DNA of 64,000 nt from Glandiceps talaboti. Taxonomy: Eukaryota; Hemichordata; Enteropneusta; Spengelidae. Under the pieces are notes generated by a model. The model had not been told where the DNA came from. It saw only the letters and a list, made by a program, of their open reading frames with translations, and did no database searches. Both the position numbers and the translations under genes were made by a program. Shown piece by piece: positions 25,047 through 37,537 of this stretch. How positions within the stretch are numbered: position 1 is the first letter of the stretch; every line of letters begins with the position of its first letter. Where the stretch lies: assembly GCF_964340395.1 (NCBI RefSeq), contig NC_135561.1, positions 23,062,486 through 23,126,485 on the forward strand, in the 5' to 3' direction.

Positions 25047-26209
25047 ATCCCGTCATCCAAATGCTGCGCAAGTTATCGTCACCCAAATGTTGTGGACAAA
25101 ACCGATACGTGTAAGTTTATCGTCATTCAAATGTTGTCGACAAAACCGATACGTGTAATTTATCGTCATTCAAATGTCAACAAAACCAATACGTGTAATT
25201 TATCGTCATTCAAATGTTGTCGACAAAACCAATACGTGTAAGTTTATCGTCATCCAAATGTCGACAAAACCAATACGTGTAAGTTTATCGTCATTCAAAT
25301 GTTGTGGACAAAACCAATACGTGTAATTTATCGTCATTCAAATGTTGTCGACAAAACCAATACGTGTAAGTTATCGTCATTCAAATGTCGACAAAACCAA
25401 TACGTGTAAGTTTATCGTCATTCTAATGTTGTGGACAAAACCAATACGTGTAAGTTTATCGTGATTCAAATGTTGTCGACAAAACCAATACGTCTAAGTT
25501 TATCGTCATTCAAATGTCGACAAAACCAATACGTCTAAGTTTATCGTCATTCAAATGTCGACAAAACCAATACGTGTAAGTTTATCGTCATCCAAATGTT
25601 GTTGACAAAACCAATACGTGTAAGTTATCGTCATTAAAATGTCGACAAAACCAATACGTGTAAGTTATCGTCATTCAAATGTCGACAAAACCAATACGTG
25701 TAAGTTATCGTCATTAAAATGTCGACAAAACCAATACGTGTAAGTTATCGTCATTCTAATGTTGTGGACAAAACCAATACGTGTAAGTTTATCGTCATTC
25801 TAATGTTGTGGACAAAACCAATACGTGTAAGTTATCGTCATTCTAATGTTGTGGACAAAACCAATACGTGTAAGTTTATCGTCATTCAAATGTTGTCGAC
25901 AAAACCAATACGTGTAAGTTATCGTCATTCTAATGTTGTCGACAAAACCAATACGTGTAAGTTTATCGTCATTCTAATGTTGTGGACAAAACCAATACGT
26001 GTAAGTTATCGTCATTCAAATGTTGTCGACAAAACCAATACGTGTAATTTATCGTCATTCAAATGTCGACAAAAACAATACGTCTAAGTTTATCGTCATT
26101 CAAATGTTGTGGACAAAAACAATACGTGTAAGTTATCGTCATTCAAATGTTGTCGACAAAAACAATACGTGTAAGTTATCGTCATTCAAATGTTGACGAC
26201 AAAACCCGT
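25047..26209. repeat. 40-44-bp minisatellite, about 28 copies
   Basis: The unit is AAGTTATCGTCATTCAAATG, optional TTG, TCGACAAAACCAATACGTGT. Length classes come from presence or absence of TTG/TTGTGG and of one T in AAGT(T)TATC. Single stray copies occur at about 22613-22655 and right after the LINE at 26958-27002, so the array once extended past the LINE insertion. Confidence 0.95.
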
Positions 26210-26215
26210 ACCTAA

Positions 26216-26922
26216 ACCTTTAAGCTGGGAGTAACATATTCAGGACATCGTCAAAATGCTTACAAGCTAGTTGGTTTGATAAAGCGTAACTGCAAGTATT
26301 TCCATGACAGTTCTTGCATCATTAATTTATATAAATCGCTTGTACAGAGTCAACTAGAGTCTTATCCACAAGTTGGTCACCCCATCAGAAGTATTTAATC
26401 ATTAAAATTGAAAGAGTCCAGCATATAGATTGGAAAATCGTTCCATAGTAAAGGAGTAAGCTTTCATTACAGTAACCTGTCTGTATTTTAATATTCAAAG
26501 CCTTCAATCTTGTAGGAAATTACTGGATGCAGTCTTTTTATATAAATGCTTTTGGCTCTTTTAACTCAATGTATATTGTTGCCAATGTTACGTTTCAAGT
26601 TCCCTCCAGGAATCTCCGTTCTCACTAAACTTTTAAAATGGCACGTTTTAATTCTACTCAAACGAAAAACTCATTTTTACCTAGGCCCTTCATTTTTATC
26701 AATACCTTGCAAAACATACTTTCCAGTCTCGGCAATTTTAGAAAAGATGTCCTAAATGAAATAGCTAATGTGTGAATTTAACGGAAGTTTCGGTAATTTT
26801 ATCTTCTTTTATTTTATTTTATCTTATTTCTATTTTTACTAGTTTTGTAAATATTGAATGCATTTTAGTCTTTTCCAATTTCTGAGTGTCTGTAAATTGG
26901 GTAATCCTGCAGACATCTCAAA

Positions 26923-26957
<35 letters not shown>

Positions 26958-26960
26958 ATA
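26216..26960 (+). mobile_element. 5'-truncated LINE 3' end with (AAAT)n tail
   Basis: Plus-strand remains of a reverse transcriptase C-terminus: NAYKLVGLIKRNCKYFHDSS, then INLYKSLVQSQLES, and frameshifted pieces such as SLQSCRKLLDAVFLYKC and MARFNST. These match the usual order ..LGxIKRNF..LYKSLVRxxLEY..SLxxRRxxxDxxxLYK. A 3' untranslated part and about 9 AAAT repeats (26921-26960) follow. Minisatellite sequence lies on both sides, so the element inserted into the array. Broken by several stops; not functional. Confidence 0.85.
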
Positions 26961-28600
26961 CGTGTAAGTTATCGTTATCCAATTGTTGTCGTCAAAACCC
27001 ATAGGTTAATATATAACCATATATACTATAATCTTATACGCTCCATGATTCTGACTTGGACGTAACCAGATTTAAATTGAATGCCTTCCATAAGGGCAGT
27101 CTTAGAGTGTTTTTATTCCTACACATAACAAATATTGCTGGAATGCAAAAATCTTGGCTATATTACATGATATATCCCTCAATTGGCAAAAAGGTGTGCC
27201 AAACTCTAAAAGGTGTGCCAAACTATAAGAAATCTGAAAGGACTTTGTGATATCAATCTAAGCAAAACTATGTAATGGAACAGGTGTAATGATTTTTGAC
27301 ATGAAATTATTCCAATTTACAGAGATACATATATAGACATACATTTACCCATGTATACAGAACAAATGTTAGGACTGATTATTGATATCATTTGAATATA
27401 ATGAACTTTTGTTTAGTGTCATGAATCTATAATTAATATTATACCCAATATTTGGTCTACAAGGTGCATTAATACATTTTATAATTTGTCATTAGCATGG
27501 TCATTCTTATTCAACATATCTGAATATCACATTCAAATTCCAAACTTGGAAAAGAAAGTAGGAAGCTGCATAAACTGGAGTTGAATGCAGTGCTTTCTAA
27601 TCTTGCGACGTATCTGAAACTAACCAAAAAAGCCATGTCTTTATAACGAGCTAGGGAAAAAAGCCATGTCTTTATAACGAGCTAGGGGAAAAAAATGAAA
27701 TTTCAAGTATACGACAAGACAATGATCGTCACTGACGATAGTTTACGACACAACACTAGAGTGTACAAAAATCAACGGTATAGTAATAGTGGAATTAAAC
27801 GTATGTGACGTGACGTCATGTGATGGTCAAATTAATGTAACTAAAAATGTCATGAATTATGCAAGAAATTTAGCACTACATCTGTGATTTTTGAAGTCAC
27901 AGTGAAAGTTAGTTGTCGAAAAAGCTGTTGAATTGCCTTCTAGCTTTTCTCAGTACAGGAAAGTTTGCCGCGCTCAACTTCAGAGGGCGTTCGCGGTCCC
28001 CTAATACACATACCAGAGATACACACTCGTTTCCACGGCAAATTTACACACTTTATGGTAAGCAGGATACACGTCTATACCTCGATTCTATACAATTCTT
28101 TATGTAACACTCTGTTCAAGAATTTCACGATGCATGCCACAGTGAGGTGAATTTCCATGGCTCTCAAATTCGCTTGGTTTCTCGGAATCTAAAAATCAAA
28201 TCTGGACAGAAACTTATCCATATACCTTATAATACAAGCAACCCGAATACTTTGAATGGTCTAGAACGAAGCCAACTAACGTCAGAAAATTGGGGAGAAA
28301 TTGGCCCTGAGCATATGTATTAACATGCACTGTATTCTGGAAGCAAAATTGCTTCTCAGTATCGAAAGATTTATATTAAAAAGAGGGAAGATTTTCAATT
28401 TTGATCGAAGAAGAGATCGTATGGATTTATCTTGGCGAATTCTCCAGCAAGATTGCCCACAGATGTGGTTTATTTGTTGTGGTGGACCTTTAGATCATTG
28501 GGTTAATATTCAAATTGAGATAGGTGAAACCGTAACAAGAGTTTCCAACAGTTTACATTTGCACCATGCGATCTATATAAACCTAATTAGCGAAAATTTC
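26961..28600. other. Intron stretch, mostly unique
   Basis: One stray minisatellite unit (to ~27002) and a 31-bp tandem duplication at about 27626-27687 (GCCATGTCTTTATAACGAGC twice). The open frame at 28301-28633 (110 codons) has no ATG start, no splice sites I can support and no recognisable domain; I do not call it a gene. Confidence 0.5.
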
Positions 28601-29290
28601 AATTACGTAAATCACTCATTAATGTTCATGTGATGTTTTTCAAAACTAATCAATACTTGCCATAACAGTAAAGAATGTGTGCACCAAATTTCGTTTGACT
28701 TGAGCCACACGTTCACACGTTTGTTTAGAAAATGGTGACACAGACACACACATACACAGAGACAAACAGAGACATACACAAAAACATACATACATACATA
28801 CATACATACATACATACATACACACACACACATACATATATACACACACACATACACACATACATACATACACACACACACACAGCCAGACAGACAGAGA
28901 CAGACCTTTCATCCCCAATATAAAAGCTACATTATCAAACTTTATATAGTGCATGAATTTTGTTACAATCAATATATATACCAAATTATATTACATGTAA
29001 ATTTGAAGGGGACTTTCTTAAGATATAGCATAATTACTGAGAATCATTGATTATGTAAATGACATAAGCATTATGAGACATGTGCACCCAGGTATCATTA
29101 ATGTACATACCAAATTATACGGAACTTGAAGCTTGCACTCTTCATGTATAGCCTAATTACTGAAAATAATTAATTATGCAAATGACTCATTAAAACTTCA
29201 AGCTATATTATCAAACTTTTATGACACATGCACTTTGTTATCATCATTGCATCAATGTATGTATCAAATTATATTGAAACTGAAGAGTGC
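28560..29290. repeat. Dispersed repeat family Q, copy 1, with ACAT microsatellite
   Basis: Modules with CCTAATTACTGAAAATAATT, AATTATGCAAATGACTC and ACCAAATTATA recur. The same modules occur at about 36620-37500. An ACAT/CACA microsatellite (28738-28895) is embedded, flanked by GACAGACA. Confidence 0.65.
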
Positions 29291-29417
29291 ATTCAGTGAG
29301 GAAAGGGAGGGGTTGTTGCTGGAATAGTATACATGTATTGGCAAATGTGAGATTTTCGGAGGGGGGTCCCTCAAAAAATGTGCTGAAAAGGGGGAGGGGG
29401 TTACTCAAACAGATTTT

Positions 29418-30020
29418 TAGCTCCGCTGTCAGCGAAAGTTGAAAGCGTAGCTTTAGGTATAGGTGGGTATAAGAAGTATAGAGTAGAGTGAATCATAGGT
29501 GTCCATCAAACTTTCATATTTTCATCATCTCCTCCGAAAGTAACAGCCAGAATACTTCGATATTTGGTGTGCATGTTCCCTGGGGGGAGGCTATTCAGAT
29601 TTGTTCATGCCAAGTTGATCTGTGCTATTTTCAATTTTTTATGATTTTTTTTTCAAAAATGATATTTTCATCATCTCCTCGGTAACTACTCATCAGATTG
29701 CTTTGATATCTGGTGTGTTGATGCACAGAGGGTAGCTTACTTAGATTTGTTAATTTCAAGTCAGCACGTCTTCTTTTCTATTTTTGATGATTTTTTTTGT
29801 AATTTGAAAACAAAATGAATATGTTAATGAGCATTATGACCGACGCCATATTGGAAATCAGACCACGAGTCTTTAAGTAAACTGCCACTTTTCAAAATAC
29901 ACTATTGACGTCAAACAAGCAATGTAATATGTGCTATAGTCATAATTCTACGCATTGTGTGCCCAAATGACAAGCGTTTCTTCAAAACAGGGTTGTAAAG
30001 TTCAAATCCAAATTTTGCAT
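29418..30020 (+). repeat. TAGCTCCGCTG-ended dispersed repeat, copy A
   Basis: Starts TAGCTCCGCTGTCAGCGAAA and matches copy B (31216-31820) for about 600 bases with small differences. Two inner modules share ATTTGTTxATxxCAAGT. The start has a small dyad (GCTGTCAGC). Confidence 0.8.
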
Positions 30021-30480
30021 CCCTTCTACATAATCAGCCAGTCCGCAACATCCTCATTTGCATATATCTATCCTTCAGTTTGCGACCATTTACACTCTGA
30101 ATGGCTGCTCACGGGCCTTATTTTTGGGTATTTTCAACTCGCCGTAACTTTCACTAGAGTCCAACATTTTAGATACTGTAAACGCCTAAACCTCAACTGA
30201 CATCTCTTCTTTCGTACCAGCAACACAAATTTTGGTATTACAGTTAGGAATACCGATTTTCCGACGAATTCGTGACGCATACTTGAGGCCCTGAAACTTC
30301 GACCCGGTTTTTCGCTCATACTAGGGGAGTTTTACAAATTTCACAAAAAGGTGGATTTTTATGTGTTTTAAATAACTATGACAAGTAATTTAGTAGGATC
30401 GTTGTGTAACGCTCTGTTCAAGAATTTTCGGTAGAAAACGACTGATTTGACCAGAAGCTGAAGCTGACCTCGTTTGACCG

Positions 30481-30998
30481 GGCGATTTTCCACAGCAGTA
30501 CCCGGATGCACGAGGGACTAACCCGGAAGCAAGTCGTTGTCAGCCATACGTTAGTACTAGTAGTTTCAGTGGTAACATTGTCAGAGAAATCGCTGCGTTC
30601 AGAGTGTCATTATTCACAGAATTGTTGTTTTCGAGTGAAAACCCGTCTTGAATTGTATAACTCTAACAAATGAAGACATGTCAAGTTATATTTTGAAAGT
30701 TGTATCGCTAGTATGAGACGATTTTCTCACGTACTATCGAGGCATACATGGACTCCAGTTCAGCGGGAAGTTTAGCCAGTCCGATAATTCTTTCTGGTTT
30801 AGTTTACAACACTTTTGATCACGCAGATTTTGTTGTTGTGATGAAAAGAAATAAAAAAAGATCACTTCTACCATTTCGTTGTGTTTTCTTTGTGAAAAGT
30901 AATCGAACATGAACGAGTGTTACCACTGTAATGTATGGCTGAGAATGACTCTCTTCCGGGTTAGTCCCTCGTTCATCCGGGTACTTGGGATTGTCGCC
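30481..30998. mobile_element. MITE-like element with ~65-bp terminal inverted repeats
   Basis: Left arm 30481-30551 and right arm 30934-30998 are reverse complements over CCCGGATG, CGAGGGACTAACCCGGAAG and the distal CAGCCATAC, with few mismatches. The interior (~380 bp) has no coding. A deleted right-end copy recurs at 34726-34771. Target duplication not clear. Confidence 0.7.
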
Positions 30999-31215
30999 GT
31001 ACGGAAACTAAGATGGCGATTAATACATTTCTTCGCTATATCTACTACAACTAGTACAAGTTTAATGTTGTTGACTTGGTAAATTTGTTAGAAAATTCAA
31101 ATTGTCTCAAAATTATTTTAGATCCCTAGTTTATTTCATTCATCATTAATATTTTCCAGGGTTAAAGCTGTAAGACACTGGAAGTATTTATAGCCAACCT
31201 CAAAATCCTCTTTTT
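30935..31215 (+). repeat. Duplicated segment R, copy 1
   Basis: From GGCTGAGAATGACTCTCTTC through AACTAAGATGGCGATTAATA to AGCCAACCTCAAAATCCTC. It matches 34726-35014. It directly precedes copy B of the TAGCTCCGCTG repeat. Confidence 0.85.
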
Positions 31216-31820
31216 TAGCTCCGCTGTCAGCGAAAGCTGAAAGCGTAGCTTTAGGTATAGGTTGTATAGAGTATAGAGTGTATAGGTGAATCATAGGTGT
31301 CCGTCAAACTTTCATATTTTCACTATCTACTCTGAAAGTAACAGCCAGAATACTTCGATATTTGGTGTGCATGTTCCCTGGGGGGAGGCTATTCAGATTT
31401 GTTCATGCCAAGTTGATCTGTGCCATTTTCAATTTTTTATGATTTTTTTCTCTAAAAATGACATTTTTATCAACTCCTCATGAACTTCAAGTCAGATTGC
31501 TTTGATATCTGGTGTGTTGATGCACAGAGGGTAGCTTACTTAGATTTGTTAATTTCAAGTCAGCACGTCTTCTCTTCTATTTTTTATGATTTTTTTTTTG
31601 TAATTTGAAAAAAAATGAATATGTTAATGAGCATTATGACCGACGCCATATTGGAAATCAGTCCGCGAGACTTTAGGTAAAGTGCAACTTTTCAAAAGAC
31701 ACTATTGACGTCAAACAAGCAATGTAATATATGCTATAGTCTTAATTCTATGCATTGTGCGCCCAAATGACAAATATTTGTTCGAAAACGGGTTGTAAAC
31801 TTCAATCCAAATTCTCTACC
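31216..31820 (+). repeat. TAGCTCCGCTG-ended dispersed repeat, copy B
   Basis: Second copy of the 29418 repeat. It may be the left end of a larger composite whose right end is the complementary CAGCGGAGCTA at 35287-35297. Confidence 0.8.
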
Positions 31821-32424
31821 CCTCCTACAGAATGGTTCATTCCAGTATATGCACCCCACGATCAAGTGAGAGGTTACTAAAATGCCCATTGCAGGTAGTC
31901 CGACGGGATAGTGTCTTTTCGATAGGTATATTAGGGAGCTCAGAATTCAAACCACCGGTTATGTGAATTCATGGTCATAGTAAAATTCCTTTGATTTTTA
32001 ATTTGCTATTTTGACCAACTCCGGTTGTCTATTCGCGATAAAATTACGATTATTTTGGAAACGGGGTAGATTTTCTATGATTCCGTGTCATAAAAGCTTA
32101 TCATGTGTTGTGTAGTTTTCGAAAAGCACACCCGGTGGGAAAGTCGCCCAACAGGCGATCTCGCGCCATTGCTGTACTACGTGGCACTTTATTCTGGCGG
32201 GGTTCCTCTTGAAAACGGGAATAGTGAAGGGTGAGCCAATCAAGTGAGACCTTTCAAATGTAGCTAATATTATAGCCAATAAAATTAGTTGTACGATGAT
32301 ATGTGTATAATAAGGGTAAGGCTGGCCTAGCGCCTCTACACTGTAACAAGTAAATTAGTAAAGTTGAAATCTTTGTCGCACGATTTCGTATTTATGTACG
32401 GATGCTTAGTCTTTCTAAACAGTA

Positions 32425-33060
32425 ATTAGCACAACTGAACTGAGGTTCAGTAGTGCTATACGGATCGCCCGGCGTCTGTCTGTCTGTCTGTCTGTGTGTG
32501 TGTGTGTGTGTGTAAACAACTTAAAGTCAAAAACTGCTGAACCGATTGCCACGATATTTGGTGGGTCCATTACCTTGGGTGTCTAGTTGGGAAATTGTTC
32601 AAATCAAAATGATCGCATCACAGGTGTGTGATTTGGGTCAAAAAATGTGATTTTTGGTCAAAAAACTTAAACTCAGAAACTACTGGGCAGATTGGTGCGA
32701 AATTTGGTGGGAACATTCTTAAGGGGGTGTAAAGTAAGATGTGTTCATGACGGGATGATTCCATCAGTGATATGCAAATTAGGGCTAAAAATGTGTCTCT
32801 TTGGTTGAAAATCTATAATTCCAAAACCACTGAGCAGATTGGGCTGAAATTTAATGGAAATGCATTTAGGGATGTATGGACGAAGATATGTTATGCATAC
32901 CATGATTCCATGAGTGATATGGAATTAAGGTGTAAAAATGTGAATTTTGGTCAAAAACTTATCTCAAAAAGTACTAAGTGAATGAGTTTGAAACTTGGTG
33001 AGATGTTTCTAGAAGTGTTATTCTATATCATTGCTTTTCCTCAAAAATCTTCAACTCTGA
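32425..33060 (-). repeat. Repeat family P, inverted copy
   Basis: Starts TTAGCACAACTGAACTGAGG and GTTCAGTAGTGCTATA, then CTGT/GT repeats (32474-32513), then AACTTAAAGTCAAAAACTGC and GACAAAA-type modules with TGCAAATTAGG. This is the reverse complement order of 2470-3115. Confidence 0.8.
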
Positions 33061-34725
33061 AATTACCCAGTAGATTGAGCTTAACTTTGTTGAGAATGTG
33101 TAGATTTGTCCTCATTAATAGCTGACACAGTGAGAACAGTACATTGTTAATTAACTATAATGTTTACTTACTATTTCCTCTGGTGGTAAAGCCTGTAGCA
33201 TGGCCAGTTTGGTTTATGACTTGATTATGTAATATGTTGTAAGACAGCTGTTTCATCACCTACCCATATAATTATAAACTGAATGTAGCTTGTGTTTAAA
33301 ATATTACAATAAGACAACCAAGAAAGTTAAACATGTTACATTGGTATGACTTGGTTTCAAATTGATTTAAAAAAATAAAGAAGTACAAAACCTTGTAGAC
33401 ACATCCCTTTAAAGTTTGATTAGGATGTTGCTATACTTGTCTTGTACACTTCCAACATAGGATGGCTGGATTATGATGATGGAAATTAGGTATGAAAATT
33501 TTGTTTTGGTTACAACTTTAAATCTTCAAAAAATTATATATCTATCATTGCCCTGAACATGAAGTTGTGCGGCAACGCAATATTTGCGCTATTTTTTTAA
33601 GATCAGTTAGTATTTAAACTACGTTTCTGAGTTAATTATTCGGTAGGTTATTGACGAGCTCCCTTTGTAAAAACGCTGTACAAATTGGATGTCAGCGCAG
33701 CGTTCGCCCGGGCTCGGCCACGTTCAGCGGAACTAAGTGAAGCTCGATCATAATGGTGGCTGTCAAAATCGAAGACGCAATTTGACCGTATTGTTATTTC
33801 AGTGAGTTTATTCAGCAAGAAAACAACGTGTTCTATGTTTTTGTACTTCCTACATGATGTGATGATCGTCTTTTTTACCGGTACAACTTACAGCCTACAA
33901 TGAAACTGCTAACTTGGCTAGTAACACTGACACGATTCCGTGTTCCGTGTCCATGTTTTGGGGCACATTTCTAAATACACGAAACCAGTTATTGGATGTG
34001 TAGTGGATATTGATATTCATTTTTAAAAATTAAAATCCTGAACTTTATTTTGCGAATGGTTTTGTCATTTCTTAGTAATTATAGGGCCGACTGCATCACG
34101 TTTAACGTTTATGTCAACCCGGAAGTACATAGACACGAAAATAGACGAAGTGACTTGTACATGTAATTAGTAACAAAATTTTGCTGTAACTGCTGATAAC
34201 CTTCAAATTTATTTATTTTTATGTTGTAAATACATTGAAATATGCACTAAGGACAACACTATAAAGACTTGCTCTATGTAAGGTAATTTTTTTGTCTTTT
34301 AAAAATGCAATAGTTAGATCAATGTGTACCAGAAATGTTATGTAGTTTTTAAGCTAGAAATAAGACCACATAATATCTTATTACTCCCCCCCCCCAATTA
34401 AGACAAACTACTCACAGAAAGCAACAAAAAAAGAGAAGAAGCTCCAAAACATAAAAAAGAGAATAAAATTACAGTAAGGAGTTGATGATGCACAAACAAC
34501 TACAACGAAATAGACAGTTCAATTACAACAGTGTTTGAAATAAATATGGGGTTTGGAAAAGTGAATTAGAAGTAGAGCAAAAACTAAGAGAGATGAAGAG
34601 CCTAAGTGAACAAGCGAAAGCACTTAAAGATAGGACCACCAAATTTTTTGCAGGACTACTACGTTATCAATTTTCCTAGTCCTGTGGGGTAGTGACTTTT
34701 TTACTCCAGTGTCGAACCCTGAATT
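33061..34725. other. Intron stretch, nothing recognised
   Basis: AT-rich sequence with a somewhat GC-richer island near 33690-33790 (GCGCAGCGTTCGCCCGGGCT). No exon with splice signals and no known element found. Confidence 0.45.
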
Positions 34726-35014
34726 GGCTGAGAATGACTCTCTTTCGGGTACTTGGGATTGTCGCCGTACGGAAACTAAGATGGCGATTAATACATTTCT
34801 ACTAAGATGGCGATTAATACATTTCTTCCCTATATATATCTACTACAACTAGTACAAGTTGAATGTTGTTGACTTGGTAAATTTGTTAGAAAATTGAAAT
34901 TGAAATTGCCTCAAAATTGTTTTAGATCCCTAGTTTATTTCATTCATCATTAAAATTTTCCAGGGTTAAAGCTGTAAGACACTGGAATTATTTATAGCCA
35001 ACCTCAAAATCCTC
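34726..35014 (+). repeat. Duplicated segment R, copy 2
   Basis: Matches 30944-31215 but has lost 21 bases between two CGGGT direct repeats and has gained a tandem copy of ACTAAGATGGCGATTAATAC (34785-34815). It ends at CCTCAAAATCCTC, as does copy 1. Confidence 0.85.
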
Positions 35015-35020
35015 TTTTTT

Positions 35021-35575
35021 TTTCTTTTTCTTGTGTGCATTTCCCAGTCATTTTTTTTCAGAGATTTTGTGCAATTTTTCAGTAGATTTTTGTTATAAAA
35101 TGGCGACTATGGTATAAAAGTACAATACATTACCAAGTTCTGTGTAAAATGTGTTTTATAGTGAGACATCATATGAAACCACTAACCACTTTATTACATC
35201 ACTAAAACAAAACTGCATAGTGAAGAGCTGAAGAACTGAACCACTTCTACATGTCACCAAAATAAAAAATAAAATTAAAAAAAAACCAGCGGAGCTATTC
35301 TGACCGATAGGCCGCTTGTTTCTTTTTCTTGTTTGCATTTCCCAGTCATTTTTTCTGACATTTTGTGCAATTTTTCATAACAGTAGATTTTTGTGTAAAA
35401 TGTGTTTTATAGTGAGACATCATATGAAACCACTAACCACTTTATTACATCGCTAAAACAAAACTGCATAGTGAAGAGCTGAAGAACTGAACCACTTCTA
35501 CATGTTACCAAAATAAAAAATAAAATTAAAAAAAAAACCCAGCGGAGCTATTCTGACCGATAGGCCGCTTGTGTT
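35021..35575 (+). repeat. Tandem duplicated element end (CAGCGGAGCTA)
   Basis: Two copies (about 35021-35320 and 35321-35575) run from TTCTTGTxTGCATTTCCCAG through GTGAGACATCATATGAAACC to CAGCGGAGCTATTCTGACCG and ATAGGCCGCTTGT. CAGCGGAGCTA is the exact complement of the TAGCTCCGCTG that starts copies A and B, so these look like the right ends of the same family. Confidence 0.75.
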
Positions 35576-36040
35576 AGCTAGGCAGGAGGGTCACTCAAAT
35601 TTTTTATGGCTCTTCCTCAATTTCTGCGAACCCCCCCCCCCCCCCTTCCTGGCAATCAATAATGACGACGTGGCTTGCTAAATATGTTTCATCTCTATGT
35701 ATATTATATGGCTATCTCAAAAAGACAAATGAAAGCACTCACATTATAATGAATATAAAATGTATTAATTGCAATCTTATCGCCTACAGTAAAACTACGA
35801 TTGGTATGATATAATTAATAGTTGTAAATGTTTAATTTTGTAAATATCGTTGACTACATCACCACCACCACCACCACCACCATCATAATCATGATATTAT
35901 TATTATTATAATTATAATGTTAAGACGATATCAACATCCACATATATAACAATGAAAACATTTTAATATAATGGTCAATAATGATAAAGAACGTCAAAGC
36001 CATTGTCATTCTTATCTTGACGTATTGCCTTTATTTCTAG

Positions 36041-36185
36041 GTTTTTATTAAATCAGAACTGAAAATAGGAGTTGTCTACATCAAAGAAGGCCAAACATCA
36101 GAAGAGGATATCTTGGCAAATTGTGAACACAGTCAAGCTTTTGATGAATTCTTAGATATCTTAGGTATGCGAGTCAAATTGAAAG
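36041..36185 (+). CDS. RAP1GAP-like: LIM-domain Rap GTPase-activating protein, exon 3
   Basis: 145 nt, starting in phase 0 after TTTCTAG and ending with one base of a Gly codon before GGTAAG (AAAG|GTAAG). It encodes VFIKSELKIGVVYIKEGQTS, EEDILANCEHSQAFDEFLDI and LGMRVKLK. The KxGVxYxKEGQxSEEDxLxN..S..FxEFLxxLGxxVxLK pattern is one of the two most conserved blocks of the Rap-GAP catalytic domain and matches RAP1GAP closely. Intron 3 follows (1.5 kb). Confidence 0.95.
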
Positions 36186-36619
36186 GTAAGTTGAATCATT
36201 GTAATCTATGTTACTGTTTACTTCTTGTATTTTGGTCAATACTCTCTACTCTTCTATATTAGCGCCTTCTCCTATGTATTAGCATTTATGTCGTGAAATA
36301 AAATATCAATGCTTTGAGAAATATAGTAAATCTATGCTCGATAGCCACAATAATTTATCCACTTTCATAGGAATAACAGGTTCTTGTCGCACCATTTCAG
36401 TAAAGAGGCTTCAATTTTTGATGTTTTAGGTCAATGAAGGAAACATGAATATACAATTGAAGTATTAGAATGTTTTTTGTTTTTTTTCCCATTTAGTATT
36501 AGTAGGAAATAAACCATTAACACATCCGGCAAAACCGTAGATTTTTACATAACGGATAATACATATTGTATCACTGAATTGGACAATTAATGATAGGAAA
36601 CTGTATGAATGTTGATGTT

Positions 36620-37500
36620 TACATAGTTAACATATTGCTTGATTATAAAAAAAATCATTAATTGTGCAAATTAACCGTATAGCTTAAAGGTTACATCATC
36701 AAGCTTTAAATGATGCATGCACGTCTTTACCATAATGCATGTACTAAATTATCTGAAATTTAAAGTTTGCATTATAAAGATATTGCCCAATTATTGAAAT
36801 GATTATTTATGGAAATTACACATCACAATTAAAAACTATATAAACAACTACATCAAACACATATGATTGTTATGGTTGATGAATGTATCAAGTTAAATGA
36901 AATTTGAAGTTTGCATTCTTATTATATAGCCTAACTACCGATAATCGTTACTTATGCACATTACTTATTAAAACTAAAGCACTATGCTAACAGTCTTTAT
37001 TGGATAAGTGTGCTTTGTTATTGTTAATGTATGTGCAAAATTACATGGAATTTGAAGAGTGCACTCTTAAGATACAGCATAAACTGAAAATTATTAATTA
37101 TTCAAATTACTCACTAAAAGTAAAAAATGTATCAACAAACTTCAGAGGACAGGTACATATTATTATGGTTGATATATGTTACACCTTATATGAAATTTGA
37201 AGCTTGCATTCTTAAGATACAGCATAAACTGAAAATTATTAATTATTCAAATTACTCACTAAAAGTAAAAAATGTATCAACAAACTTCAGAGGACAGGTA
37301 CATATTATTATGGTTGATATATGTTACACCTTATATGAAATTTGAAGCTTGCATTCTTAAGATACGGCATAAACTGAAAATTATTAATTATTCAAATTAC
37401 TCTTTTAAAGTAAAAAATGTATCAACAAAGTATATAACCTAATATAACCTAATTATTAAAAACTATAAACTACATATATGAAGTTGTGTAACAAGTTTCA
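36620..37500. repeat. Dispersed repeat family Q, copy 2, with 145-bp tandem duplication
   Basis: Modules with ATTATTAATTATTCAAATTA, ACTAAAAGTAAAAAATGTAT and GAAATTTGAAG recur. AACTTCAGAGGACAGG occurs at about 37138 and 37283, that is 145 bases apart, and the flanking sequence is nearly identical; a third, diverged unit follows. The small frames at 37000-37345 are shadows of this duplication. Confidence 0.8.
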
Positions 37501-37537
37501 TTAGAATCGATGGAGTAGTTTTTCAGATATCATGCCC

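Larger units (their letters stand above)
22362..36040 (+). other. Rap-GAP intron 2
   Basis: A 13.7-kb intron with acceptor CTTTATTTCTAG at 36040. It is a hotspot for elements: CTGT/CT microsatellite, GTTT microsatellite, PIF/Harbinger-like MITE, ~42-bp minisatellite, LINE 3' end, ACAT microsatellite, two copies of a TAGCTCCGCTG-ended repeat, an inverted-repeat element, and repeat family P. No convincing exon was found inside. Confidence 0.8.

Noticed and set aside
28301-28633. 110-codon open frame
   Set aside because: No ATG start, no homologous motif, no acceptor or donor giving a phase compatible with Rap-GAP exons 2 and 3, which already join perfectly.
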